From the NCBI GenBank assembly GCA_016930015.1, contig JAFGHR010000021.1, forward strand, positions 1 to 64,000: a stretch of DNA of 64,000 bases. The letters run 5' to 3'. The translations under genes were made by a program, and so were the position numbers. Positions within the stretch are counted from its first letter, which is position 1. Each line of letters starts with the position of its first letter. A model generated the notes under the pieces. The model was given only the letters and a program-made list of their open reading frames with translations. It ran no database searches and had not been told where the DNA came from. This DNA is from Anaerolineae bacterium (lineage in GTDB: Bacteria > Chloroflexota > Anaerolineae > Aggregatilineales > Aggregatilineaceae). Of this stretch, positions 17,271 through 25,204 are shown piece by piece.

Positions 17271-18011
17271 CTATAAACGTGGCCCAAAAATCGCGCGTCC
17301 AATACGTACCAGGGTCGCGCCTTCCTCAATGGCCACCGGATAATCATCGGTCATTCCCATGCTCAGCTCGGTCCAGTCTGCGCTGGGAAAATCCATGGCG
17401 AGTGCGTCGCGCAGGTCGCGGAGCGCTGCAAATACCGGGCGGGTGGCTTCGGCTTCGGCCACAATAGGCGCCATGGTCATCAAGCCGCGCACGTTCAGGC
17501 CGGGCAGTGTCAGAATCGCCCGCACATCCTGCCACAGATTCGAACGCAGGGCCGCATCGTTTTGCCAACCGGCCATCTGCCAGCCATATTTGCTCATCTC
17601 GCCAGCGACGTTGATCTCCAGCAGTACGTCCAATGATTCGCTGCGCTCGGTCATCATGCGGCTGAGCCGCTCTGCCAATTTGGGGCTGTCTAACGAATGA
17701 ACCAGCGCATAACCGGACGTCACATACCGCGCTTTGCGGCCCTGAATGTGACCGACCATGTGCCAGTGTACCGGCTGTTCGGTCAGATCGGCCACCGCCG
17801 GAATTTTTTCGCTTGCTTCTTCAAGCCTGTTTTCACCGAAATGGTGTAATCCGGCGCTAATCGCGTCTGCTACTTCCTGGGCCGTGTGGGTTTTACTCAC
17901 CGCCACCAATGTCACCGTTTCCGGCGAGCGCCCCACGCGCGAACAGGCTCGCTCGATCTCAGCCTGGACACCGGCTATCCGATCATACATGCTCGTTGAC
18001 GTACTTTCCAT
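17271..18011 (-). CDS. yggS: YggS family pyridoxal phosphate homeostasis protein
   Basis: A 246-residue protein of the PLP-binding protein family (PROSC/YggS). The PLP lysine lies in LVAVSKTH near residue 40, and the family elements [36 protein letters not shown] and [28 protein letters not shown] are all present. It has no known catalytic reaction and acts in vitamin B6 and amino-acid homeostasis in the cytoplasm. It follows pgeF by 10 bp, so the two are almost certainly co-transcribed. Confidence 0.94.
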   Translation of the reverse strand: MESTSTSMYDRIAGVQAEIERACSRVGRSPETVTLVAVSKTHTAQEVADAISAGLHHFGENRLEEASEKIPAVADLTEQPVHWHMVGHIQGRKARYVTSGYALVHSLDSPKLAERLSRMMTERSESLDVLLEINVAGEMSKYGWQMAGWQNDAALRSNLWQDVRAILTLPGLNVRGLMTMAPIVAEAEATRPVFAALRDLRDALAMDFPSADWTELSMGMTDDYPVAIEEGATLVRIGRAIFGPRL

Positions 18012-18021
18012 AGCACCTGCT

Positions 18022-18843
18022 CTATTCCGACAATGCGATCACAGCGCCAAACCGGCCTGTGCGGCCCGCTTCGGCACGGTGCGAAAAAAACTCGTCCGTA
18101 TGGCTGGCCGTGCACAACCCGGCGACCTCGATCTGGGATACACCGGCACGCTCAAGCGCCAGCCGGTTAGCGGCCCACAGATTCAGATAGGCGCTGCCGT
18201 CGTCGGCACGCCGCACCAACTCATCAACCACCCCAAACGCCTGCCGCACCGCTTCGACCACCTCGTCACCAACCTGATACCGGTCGGGGCCAATGCTGGG
18301 ACCAATCACGGCCAGCACAGCCTGAGGACGGGTGCCAAAAGCGTCTTGCATCGTGCGCAGTGCGCTCACACCGGCCCCCAACACCGTACCCCGCCAGCCC
18401 GCGTGTGCGATGCCGACGGCGGCATGGTCGGGATCGTGCAGTAAAATCGGCGTGCAGTCGGCAAACCGCATCGTCAGCGGCACGCCGGGCCGGGCCGTTA
18501 CCATACCATCAGCACGCGCCAACCAGCGGCGGTTAGGTACACGCTTGTGAACCACGACCGTGTCGGCGCTGTGAACCTGCCACACCGTGCACGATCGCTC
18601 GCCGTCTACGTCCAAGCAGGCATACATGCGGCGGTGGTTTTCGTTCACAGCGTCCAGATCATCACCAACCGTACCGCCCAGGTTTAGCGACGCCCACGGG
18701 GCCTGGCTGACGCCGCCCAACCGGGTAAAAATGCCATGTACTACGTTGTGACAGGATGCCCAAGATTCGGCCTGATAATAGACCAGGCTGCCGCCGTTGA
18801 CTCGCCGCACGATGATCCTTTTTTCCTGTGCCTGTTCAGGCAC
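18022..18843 (-). CDS. pgeF: Peptidoglycan editing factor PgeF (purine nucleoside phosphorylase fold)
   Basis: A 273-residue protein of the YfiH/PgeF family, a multicopper-polyphenol-oxidoreductase fold. The metal-site motifs are intact: QVHSADTVVV, MRFADCTPILL with its Cys, IAHAGWRGTV with its His, and GPSIGPDRYQVG. Members correct misincorporated residues in peptidoglycan precursors, and some have purine nucleoside phosphorylase or adenosine deaminase activity. It is the first gene of the pgeF-yggS-yggT-DUF167 run and is divergent from the PspA-like gene. Confidence 0.93.
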   Translation of the reverse strand: MPEQAQEKRIIVRRVNGGSLVYYQAESWASCHNVVHGIFTRLGGVSQAPWASLNLGGTVGDDLDAVNENHRRMYACLDVDGERSCTVWQVHSADTVVVHKRVPNRRWLARADGMVTARPGVPLTMRFADCTPILLHDPDHAAVGIAHAGWRGTVLGAGVSALRTMQDAFGTRPQAVLAVIGPSIGPDRYQVGDEVVEAVRQAFGVVDELVRRADDGSAYLNLWAANRLALERAGVSQIEVAGLCTASHTDEFFSHRAEAGRTGRFGAVIALSE

Positions 18844-18890
18844 AGATTATAACGCACAAATACGAACTCCGCCGATTGCCAGATGCCATT

Positions 18891-18919
18891 TTGCCTGCTT
18901 CATGAGCGCCATGTACAAT
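18891..18919 (+). promoter_or_regulatory. Candidate promoter giving a leaderless mRNA
   Basis: TTGCCT at 18891-18896 and TACAAT at 18914-18919 are separated by 17 bp. The downstream ATG begins at 18926, six bases after the -10 element, exactly where transcription would be expected to start. No Shine-Dalgarno sequence precedes that ATG. Confidence 0.5.
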
Positions 18920-18925
18920 AGGGTT

Positions 18926-19570
18926 ATGGCAGACCTGATCAATAAACTCAACACACTAATTCGGGCCAGCGTCAACGACGCGTTGAGCTTCGATTCTGAG
19001 CGCCGGTTACCGGGTGACAAACGCCCGCGACGGCCCCGGTTAGGAAAAGATATCGACCGCGAAATTGCGGCGCTGCGCGAGCGTATTAATGACGCCGTGG
19101 CTCACGAAGACCAGATCACCACGGATATCCAGGCGCTTCAACGCGTCATCACGGACTGGGATCAACAGGCGAACCAGGCCCTGGTTGACGGCAAAGAAGC
19201 GACAGCCCGCCACGCCGTCCGCCAGATGCAGATCAAACAGCGTGAACTGGCGATGTCGGAGGCCGACCTGGCCCAGCACCAACTGGCAACAACCGAGTTG
19301 ATCCGGCGTGTGAATGAGCTTGAAGCAATTGTGGCCGAAGCTCGCCAGCAAGACCAGGCCCGGTCACATGACCAGGCCCGGTCACGCGATGAAGTCGATG
19401 ATACGGACTCACTCTCAGCGCGTCTTCGAAACGCCCGCCAACAAATTGAAACTGACCAGCCGCTATCTGGCCGCCGGACCGCACAACCACCTAAAACGGA
19501 CACATCCACAGTGGATGAAGCCGATATTGATGATGACCTGGCACAACGCCGCGCCCGCCTGAGTCAATAA
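18926..19570 (+). CDS. PspA/IM30-like coiled-coil protein
   Basis: A 214-residue mostly helical protein. The start MADLINKLNTLIRASVNDAL and the later LGKDIDREIAALRERINDAVAHE, DWDQQANQALVDGKEATARHAV and QRELAMSEADL patterns resemble PspA/IM30/Vipp1 proteins, which coat and stabilise membranes under stress. It is shorter than typical PspA (about 220-250) and ends in a charged disordered tail instead of helices 5-6. An 18-bp tandem repeat at 19352-19387 encodes DQARSH-DQARSR. The ATG at 18926 is preferred over an open frame from 18797 that would overlap the divergent pgeF start. A terminator follows at 19600. Confidence 0.7.
   Translation: MADLINKLNTLIRASVNDALSFDSERRLPGDKRPRRPRLGKDIDREIAALRERINDAVAHEDQITTDIQALQRVITDWDQQANQALVDGKEATARHAVRQMQIKQRELAMSEADLAQHQLATTELIRRVNELEAIVAEARQQDQARSHDQARSRDEVDDTDSLSARLRNARQQIETDQPLSGRRTAQPPKTDTSTVDEADIDDDLAQRRARLSQ
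19352..19387 (+). repeat. 18-bp tandem repeat inside the PspA-like gene
   Basis: Two adjacent copies of GACCAGGCCCGGTCAC plus two variable bases (19352-19369 and 19370-19387), 16 of 18 bases identical. They encode DQARSH and DQARSR in the junction between the coiled coil and the tail. Confidence 0.9.
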
Positions 19571-19599
19571 CATGGCACAAGACGGAACCCGTGTAACTA

Positions 19600-19629
19600 A
19601 CCGTCTGCAAGCAGCAGGCGGTATTTTTT
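19600..19629 (+). terminator. Rho-independent terminator after the PspA-like gene
   Basis: Stem ACCGTCTGC (19600-19608) pairs with GCAGGCGGT (19614-19622) with one T-G wobble and a 5-nt loop, followed by ATTTTTT. Confidence 0.85.
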
Positions 19630-19640
19630 AACGCACGCAC

Positions 19641-19670
19641 TTTACAAAATTCACAAATATGGTGTAGAAA
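19641..19670 (+). promoter_or_regulatory. Candidate promoter of the sensor kinase operon
   Basis: TTTACA at 19641-19646 (5 of 6 consensus) is followed after 18 bp by TAGAAA at 19665-19670 (4 of 6). It lies between the terminator at 19600 and the kinase start at 19717, which is preceded by AGAGGA at 19683-19688, rather far upstream. Confidence 0.35.
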
Positions 19671-19716
19671 CACAGTAACAGTAGAGGACGACACACCAAA
19701 CAGGCACCGGCACACT

Positions 19717-22362
19717 ATGGAATTTTTGTTCAACATCAACGCTGCTCATATCCTGGTCGCGGAAAGTAACGCTGACAACATGTCCCTCATTTCCACGATC
19801 CTGGAAGACGCGGGCTATAACGTACAGCGTGCATACTATGCGGGGGATGCGCTGTATGCCATCGAGCACGGCGAATTTGACCTGGCCATACTTGACACCA
19901 ACATGAAAGATCAGACCGACCGACCGCTGATCGACAGTGTTGTTTTGCAGCCGCGTTACACTAACATCAACTGGATCGCGCTGGTCAGCCCGGATTCCAA
20001 AGAACCGGGTCACCTGCTGCGGCAGGGTGCAGCCGCCTATGTGTTATGGCCGTCGTCCCCTGACGAACTGCTGCGCCAGATCGAAAACGTGCTCCAGGGG
20101 CATACCATGACTCCCCTGCCCGTCGAGGAACCGGCGATTGCGCCGCGTCCCAGCGGCAACGGGTCGCCCGATGATATCCGCAAGTTATTGGAGCGGCGGC
20201 TCGTGGAGCAGCAAACGCTGTCAGCCCTGGCCCGCTCACTGAGCGCCGTGTTGGACCTGGATGTCCTGTTGACAGAAATCGTGGATGCCGCCGTGCGGCT
20301 TACCGGGGCCGAAGAAGGCTTACTGCTGCTGCCAGACGAAGAAGAACAAGCCCTGTATGTACGCGCGGTCAAGGGAATCGACAGCGAAACCGCGCGCAAT
20401 TTTCGCATCAAAACGCAGGACACCCTGGCCGGTCAGGTGTTTCAGACCGGCAAACCCCTGCTGATCGGTGACCAGGGCTGGCAAAAGATCAAAACGGAAT
20501 ACCTGGTGAAATCCCTGCTCTACGTCTCCCTGTCGATCAAGGGAACACACATCGGCGTACTGGGCGTCAACAACAAAACAAGTGAACGCACGTTTTCCAA
20601 GCATGATATGGAACTGCTGCAAGACCTGGCTGCCCATGCGGCGGTGGCCATCGAAAACGCCCAGTTGTATGAAGATGTGGTGCTGCGCACGCGTGAATTA
20701 AGCACCCTGTTTCAGGCTGGCAAAGCCGCTAATTCAACCCTGGCCATCGACCAGGTGCTGTCGATCATCGCGGAGCAGTTGATCGGCGCGTTGAACGTCA
20801 ACCAGTGTTATGTCGGTGAGTGGAATCCTGACGACGGGCAGTTGGACACACTCGCGGTCAGTTACCGGGCGCTGTGGAACCTGGGCGAAGGCCCCACCGT
20901 AACGGCCACAACCAACCGGGCTATCACGCAAGCGCTCGAAAACCAGCGGCTCACCGTCCTGAACGCCGTCAGCGAAGAAGCCGGTCACCCCCTGGCCGCC
21001 TGGCTTCCGCACCACTTCCGCGCGCAAAGCATCGTGTATATCCCGTTATTTGTACAGAAGCAGTGCCTGGGGCTGGTGACGCTGTACTATATCCACGCGC
21101 AGTATTCCGAACATAACCCGCTTCAGACCACACGCGTCCAGCAACTGGCGCTGGAAATGGCGCTGCGGATCACCAGTTCGAACACACAACAAAAGTCATC
21201 GCTGCGCACCGCGATGCAGATTCTGAACATCACCGCTGCCGACTGGTGCGATATTGCGCTGTGGCATCCAGCGCAGAACACATTTTACACGGTTGTATCC
21301 TGTGGCGAAGGTATCTGGCCCGAAACGCCAAAACTGAGCCTGGAGCTTGAACGTTTCCCCGATCTCACGCGCTTGTTAACCGGCGAAACAGCGTTTGTAG
21401 ATACCGCGTCACCCACCCTGTACCACCTGTCGGAAGCGGCCCACGCCAAAAGTTTCCTGGGTATTCCACTGGTCATCAAGGGGGCAACGGCGGGCCTGGT
21501 GCTGCTGCTCGACACAATCAACCAGCGCCGGTTTTCGCAGCGACAGATCGATCTGGCGCAGGCATTGGTGCTCCAGGCTGCGAATGCATTGGACAATGCG
21601 CAGCTTTACCGCGACCTGGAACTCAGCCTGGAAGAACTGCACCAGACCCAGGCCCGGCTGGTCGAGACGGCGCGCTTATCAGCCATGGGTGAATTGGCAG
21701 CGGCTGTTGCCCACCAGATCAATAACCCGCTGACCACTGTCTTGGGTGACACAGAACTGATCCTCCAGGACCTGCCGCCCGATGATCTGAATGCCGAAGC
21801 GCTTCAGGCCATCTGGCGAGCAGGTAAACGAGCGCATGAAGTCGTCCGGCGGCTGTTGGCCATGGCCCGCAGTTATTCTGTTGATGAAATACTCGAACCC
21901 CAAAACGTTAACGACACCATCAACAACACGCTGATGCTGGTCAAAAGCCATATCCAACAGGGCAACGTTACGCTCCTGGTCCAGTTGAGTAATGACATTC
22001 CCCCGGTAAACGGCATCCAGGGGCAACTTGAGGATGTATGGCTCAACCTGTTATTAAACGCCCGTGACGCCGTAATTGGCCGGCCCGAACCCACGATCGG
22101 AATCTCAACCAGCTACCAGCCGGATCAGGCGCCCGGCTATGCCACGATTGTGGTGTGGGACAATGGGGCGGGCATCCCCGAAGACACACGCCCCCAGGTG
22201 TTTGAGCCGTTCTTTACCACCAAGCCGGTCGGAGAGGGAACCGGGCTAGGGCTGCATATCTGCAAACAAATAGTCGAAAAATGCGAGGGTAGCATCTCTT
22301 TACAGAGTTTATATAATGAAGGTACACGTTTTATAATCCATCTTCCCATATTTCACAGGTAG
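19717..22362 (+). CDS. Triple-GAF sensor histidine kinase with degenerate N-terminal receiver
   Basis: An 881-residue cytoplasmic kinase with no membrane helix. The order is a receiver-like domain (about 10-130), GAF (about 165-320), GAF (about 330-490), GAF (about 495-640), HisKA with phospho-acceptor His666 in VAHQINNPL, and HATPase (about 760-880) with intact N (WLNLLLNARDA), G1 (VWDNGAGIP) and G2 (GEGTGLGLHI) boxes. The receiver keeps an Asp at 60, but the conserved Lys is Trp (Trp111, YVLWPSSP) and the acidic pair is weak (VAESNAD), so normal phosphotransfer there is doubtful. The GAF domains probably bind small ligands or respond to redox or light; which one is unknown. The OmpR-type regulator follows after 9 bp and is the likely partner. 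Confidence 0.9.
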   Translation: MEFLFNINAAHILVAESNADNMSLISTILEDAGYNVQRAYYAGDALYAIEHGEFDLAILDTNMKDQTDRPLIDSVVLQPRYTNINWIALVSPDSKEPGHLLRQGAAAYVLWPSSPDELLRQIENVLQGHTMTPLPVEEPAIAPRPSGNGSPDDIRKLLERRLVEQQTLSALARSLSAVLDLDVLLTEIVDAAVRLTGAEEGLLLLPDEEEQALYVRAVKGIDSETARNFRIKTQDTLAGQVFQTGKPLLIGDQGWQKIKTEYLVKSLLYVSLSIKGTHIGVLGVNNKTSERTFSKHDMELLQDLAAHAAVAIENAQLYEDVVLRTRELSTLFQAGKAANSTLAIDQVLSIIAEQLIGALNVNQCYVGEWNPDDGQLDTLAVSYRALWNLGEGPTVTATTNRAITQALENQRLTVLNAVSEEAGHPLAAWLPHHFRAQSIVYIPLFVQKQCLGLVTLYYIHAQYSEHNPLQTTRVQQLALEMALRITSSNTQQKSSLRTAMQILNITAADWCDIALWHPAQNTFYTVVSCGEGIWPETPKLSLELERFPDLTRLLTGETAFVDTASPTLYHLSEAAHAKSFLGIPLVIKGATAGLVLLLDTINQRRFSQRQIDLAQALVLQAANALDNAQLYRDLELSLEELHQTQARLVETARLSAMGELAAAVAHQINNPLTTVLGDTELILQDLPPDDLNAEALQAIWRAGKRAHEVVRRLLAMARSYSVDEILEPQNVNDTINNTLMLVKSHIQQGNVTLLVQLSNDIPPVNGIQGQLEDVWLNLLLNARDAVIGRPEPTIGISTSYQPDQAPGYATIVVWDNGAGIPEDTRPQVFEPFFTTKPVGEGTGLGLHICKQIVEKCEGSISLQSLYNEGTRFIIHLPIFHR

Positions 22363-22371
22363 TGGCAGACA

Positions 22372-23082
22372 ATGACAACACCGACAACACCCTATATTTT
22401 GGCAGTGGATGACGATCCGGATGTGTTAGGGACCTTGACACGAGCGCTCCAACGCGAGGGATTTGATGTTGGGCGCGCCCTGTCTGGCGTCCAGGCATTG
22501 GCTATGCTCGAAGAACGACGGCCCGACCTGATGATTCTGGATATCATTATGCCAGGGCTGGACGGGTTGGGCGTGTGTCGCAGAATCCGGGCGAACAGCG
22601 ACTATGATGATCTGACTATCCTGTTCTTGACAGCACGGGGTCAGACAGATGATATCGTTGATGGCCTGGACGCAGGCGGTGATGATTATGTTATCAAGCC
22701 GTTTGAGCTGGCAGAACTCACCGCGCGCGTGCGTGCCCTGATCCGCCGGGGGCAGCGCAGCTCGATCATCGACAGCCCGGTTATCACGATTGGCGCCTTG
22801 ACACTCGATTCCAACACCCACCAGATCACGATCGATGAGGGTCCCCCCACCCAACTCACAGCCACCGAGCACCGGCTGCTGCGGTACCTGATGGAACATG
22901 CTGATCAAGCGCTGTCACCCCAACACCTGCTTGAAGTGGTGTGGGAATACCCACCCCATACCGGCGACCCCGATCTGGTCCGTGCTCATATCCGCAATCT
23001 ACGCGCCAAGCTGGAGCGAGAAGATACGGCGCCACGGTTTATTCGCACAATCCACGGGGTAGGGTACATGATTTCAACCTGA
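22372..23082 (+). CDS. OmpR/PhoB-type response regulator
   Basis: A 236-residue DNA-binding regulator. The receiver (1-125) has the acidic VDDDPD pocket, the phospho-acceptor Asp in LMILDIIMPGLDG, the switch Thr in LFLTARG and the Lys in YVIKPFELAEL. A winged helix-turn-helix effector follows (about 140-236), with LTATEHRLLRYLMEH, LLEVVWEYPP and VRAHIRNLRAKLE. It begins 9 bp after the sensor kinase and is its presumed partner. The target promoters are unknown; the Tad-like locus 1 kb downstream is one possibility. Confidence 0.95.
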   Translation: MTTPTTPYILAVDDDPDVLGTLTRALQREGFDVGRALSGVQALAMLEERRPDLMILDIIMPGLDGLGVCRRIRANSDYDDLTILFLTARGQTDDIVDGLDAGGDDYVIKPFELAELTARVRALIRRGQRSSIIDSPVITIGALTLDSNTHQITIDEGPPTQLTATEHRLLRYLMEHADQALSPQHLLEVVWEYPPHTGDPDLVRAHIRNLRAKLEREDTAPRFIRTIHGVGYMIST

Positions 23083-23199
23083 ATCACCGCGTCAGCCAGA
23101 ATTTTTCACATAAGTTTCATGGCTTTGACCACGAATGGACGGTTTTGTCCTTTATACTAGGGTCAGGTAAATTAACGTATACCCTGGAACGCAAAATCA

Positions 23200-23901
23200 A
23201 TGCCTGACCACTCTCATATCATCCTCGCAGTCGATAGCGATTCAATCACACGGGAATCTGTTTGCCATGCTTTGCGGCGCGAAGGACATTATGTCATCGA
23301 AGCCGACAACGCCGAATTTGCCCTAAACCTGGCGCTAGAACACCATCCGGACATCATCATTCTGGATGCCGCGCTGACTGACATGAATGTCTATGAACTA
23401 TGCGCCCGTCTGCGCGCGGTGCCCCATACAAGCCGGGCATCAATCTTGTTCTTGAGCGCCAGCCAGAGCGCGCAACACGTGGCCCGCGCGCTGGATAGCG
23501 GCGGGGATGATTATGTACGCAAGCCGTTTGTAATGAGCGAACTCAACGCGCGGGTGCGGGCGCTCCTGCGACGCATACCCCACCGCAACCCGCTGCCCGA
23601 TACTGTTTTACGTATGGTCCCGGTGGCGTACCGTGTCAGCATCAATGCCCAATTCATCCAGTTGACGCCCACCGAATACCATTTGTTAGACTATCTGTGC
23701 AAACACCAGGGGGAATATTGCCCTGCTGTTCAGTTGCTCGAAGCGGTATGGAACTATCCGCCCGGCGCCGGAGACGAGGCCCTGGTGCGCAACCATATTC
23801 GTAATCTACGCCGCAAACTCGAAAAACATCCCGACCGGCCCGCGATCATTATCTCGTCACACGGGCGCGGTTATTCGTTAAATGCGCTCGTAGACTGTTG
23901 A
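23200..23901 (+). CDS. Second OmpR/PhoB-type response regulator
   Basis: A 233-residue regulator with the same receiver plus winged-helix layout as the upstream gene. The acceptor Asp is in IIILDAALTDM, the switch Ser in LFLSASQ and the Lys in YVRKPFVMSEL. The acidic pocket reads VDSDS where VDDD is usual. The effector has LTPTEYHLLDYL, LLEAVWNYPPG and VRNHIRNLRRKLE. The two proteins are similar throughout and look like tandem paralogues separated by 117 bp. No kinase gene lies directly beside this one, so it may share the upstream kinase. Confidence 0.93.
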   Translation: MPDHSHIILAVDSDSITRESVCHALRREGHYVIEADNAEFALNLALEHHPDIIILDAALTDMNVYELCARLRAVPHTSRASILFLSASQSAQHVARALDSGGDDYVRKPFVMSELNARVRALLRRIPHRNPLPDTVLRMVPVAYRVSINAQFIQLTPTEYHLLDYLCKHQGEYCPAVQLLEAVWNYPPGAGDEALVRNHIRNLRRKLEKHPDRPAIIISSHGRGYSLNALVDC

Positions 23902-24006
23902 CCTCGCCCAACAGTCACTATGTTGTTGTGACTCCTTAACAACCCTACATATCAACTAAGCCCCGGTTATCTGGATGCTCGCGCCCCCAGATCGTTGTGA
24001 GTTTGG

Positions 24007-24035
24007 TTGACAAATCTTTATGAACCCCTCACAAT
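24007..24035 (+). promoter_or_regulatory. Candidate promoter of the TadE/vWA locus
   Basis: A perfect TTGACA at 24007-24012 is followed after 17 bp by CACAAT at 24030-24035 (4 of 6 consensus). The predicted leader of about 120 nt holds an inverted repeat (CAGTGTG at 24082-24088 with CACACTG at 24118-24124) before the GAGGTG ribosome site and the ATG at 24165. Confidence 0.45.
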
Positions 24036-24164
24036 TGCACACATAGTGCTTCGCCTATCTATGGTATTATTCAAGCAAGGGCAGTGTGACCCACTTTGTT
24101 TGCTGGGGGACACAACCCACACTGTATAAAAAACATGATCCAAACCATATGTTGAGGTGACATC

Positions 24165-25172
24165 ATGCGCGCCCCCCTTCGAAGAGTAATAGCTCTACTG
24201 GATGGAACTCCAACCGGCGCTCGCGGACAAAGTCTGGTCGAATTAACCTTAACACTTCCAATCTTGATGGTCATGTTATTGGGTCTGACCGAAATTGGCT
24301 GGTATGCCAATAACTATATGACTTTGTTGGATGTGGTACGCGAAGCAGGCCGTGCCGGCGCAACCCGTGACCCAATGGCATGGTATGACGGCGAGGAAAA
24401 AAACTACCAGCGGCTGGACTGTGACGAACTTGTTGATAAGTTCGATAAGCAGCGCTTCGAAAACAATGACTTACCCCGTGGGCCAGAAGCCTCTCTACCA
24501 CCCGAAGAACGCAAATACGGTTATTTCATTGGCGGCGAAGGCCCGATTGGTTATTACGACGCTGTGGCCTGCTCGGTTATTGCTAACATGGCCCCGCTTG
24601 AGTTCAAAGATAGCACAGATGACATTGCTGTATCGGTATTTTCGTTTGCCGTCATGAATCGTGAACTACCGGTCGATAACCCTGGTACACCTCAATATGT
24701 TCGTATTGTGGGCCGCTATCCGGCACGCACGAACGAATGTGACCAGGACGACGAATACGATCCCTTTGACTGGAACCGGAATGGCAGCGGAAGTGATCTC
24801 GGTGAAGACAGCGCCCGTTATGACGCAGAATGGGATAACGTGCGCGGTTATGTATTCCGCGGCAACCACGCCAACAGCTACGGTGCTGTTGACGGTGAAG
24901 GTAACGAGATTTTGTGCCTGGGTTCCGAGTTTTCGACGTTAGAAGTCGAAAAAATGCTTGACTTCCAGGGGGATTCCGATCGCGATCGCAAAATCGTACA
25001 AACTCCCAACTTTGGCTTAGTACTGGTCGAAATTTTCTGGGAACACCAGCAGTTGTTGGCCTTGCCGTGGTTTAACTTTGGGCCACTCGAGTCAGGGTCT
25101 ACCATTCACGTCTGGAGCTTTTTCCCGGTATCGGCTGCTGAACCCAGCTTGCGCGATCTGGGCTTAGAATAA
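24165..25172 (+). CDS. TadE-like pseudopilin-type membrane protein
   Basis: A 335-residue protein with the TadE N-terminus: RGQSLVELTLTLPILMVMLL at about 24-43, in which the Glu and the hydrophobic helix mimic type IV pilin processing regions. The remaining 290 residues are acidic, predicted extracytoplasmic and rich in Asp, Glu, Asn and Tyr. This is much larger than classical TadE (about 150-200 residues). It is the first gene of a three-gene TadE-vWA-TadE run, 32 bp before the next gene. Probably a cell-surface protein or minor pseudopilin. Confidence 0.8.
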   Translation: MRAPLRRVIALLDGTPTGARGQSLVELTLTLPILMVMLLGLTEIGWYANNYMTLLDVVREAGRAGATRDPMAWYDGEEKNYQRLDCDELVDKFDKQRFENNDLPRGPEASLPPEERKYGYFIGGEGPIGYYDAVACSVIANMAPLEFKDSTDDIAVSVFSFAVMNRELPVDNPGTPQYVRIVGRYPARTNECDQDDEYDPFDWNRNGSGSDLGEDSARYDAEWDNVRGYVFRGNHANSYGAVDGEGNEILCLGSEFSTLEVEKMLDFQGDSDRDRKIVQTPNFGLVLVEIFWEHQQLLALPWFNFGPLESGSTIHVWSFFPVSAAEPSLRDLGLE

Positions 25173-25204
25173 ACACGCTACACGCGGTTAAGGGACAAAC
25201 GCGT

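Noticed and set aside
23125-23158. TTGACC with TATACT before the second response regulator
   Set aside because: The spacing of 22 bp is too long for a normal sigma-70 promoter, so it is not listed as one.
24082-24124. Possible riboswitch in the TadE locus leader
   Set aside because: Only a 7-bp inverted repeat is seen; the conserved core of the c-di-GMP or other known riboswitch classes was not recognised.
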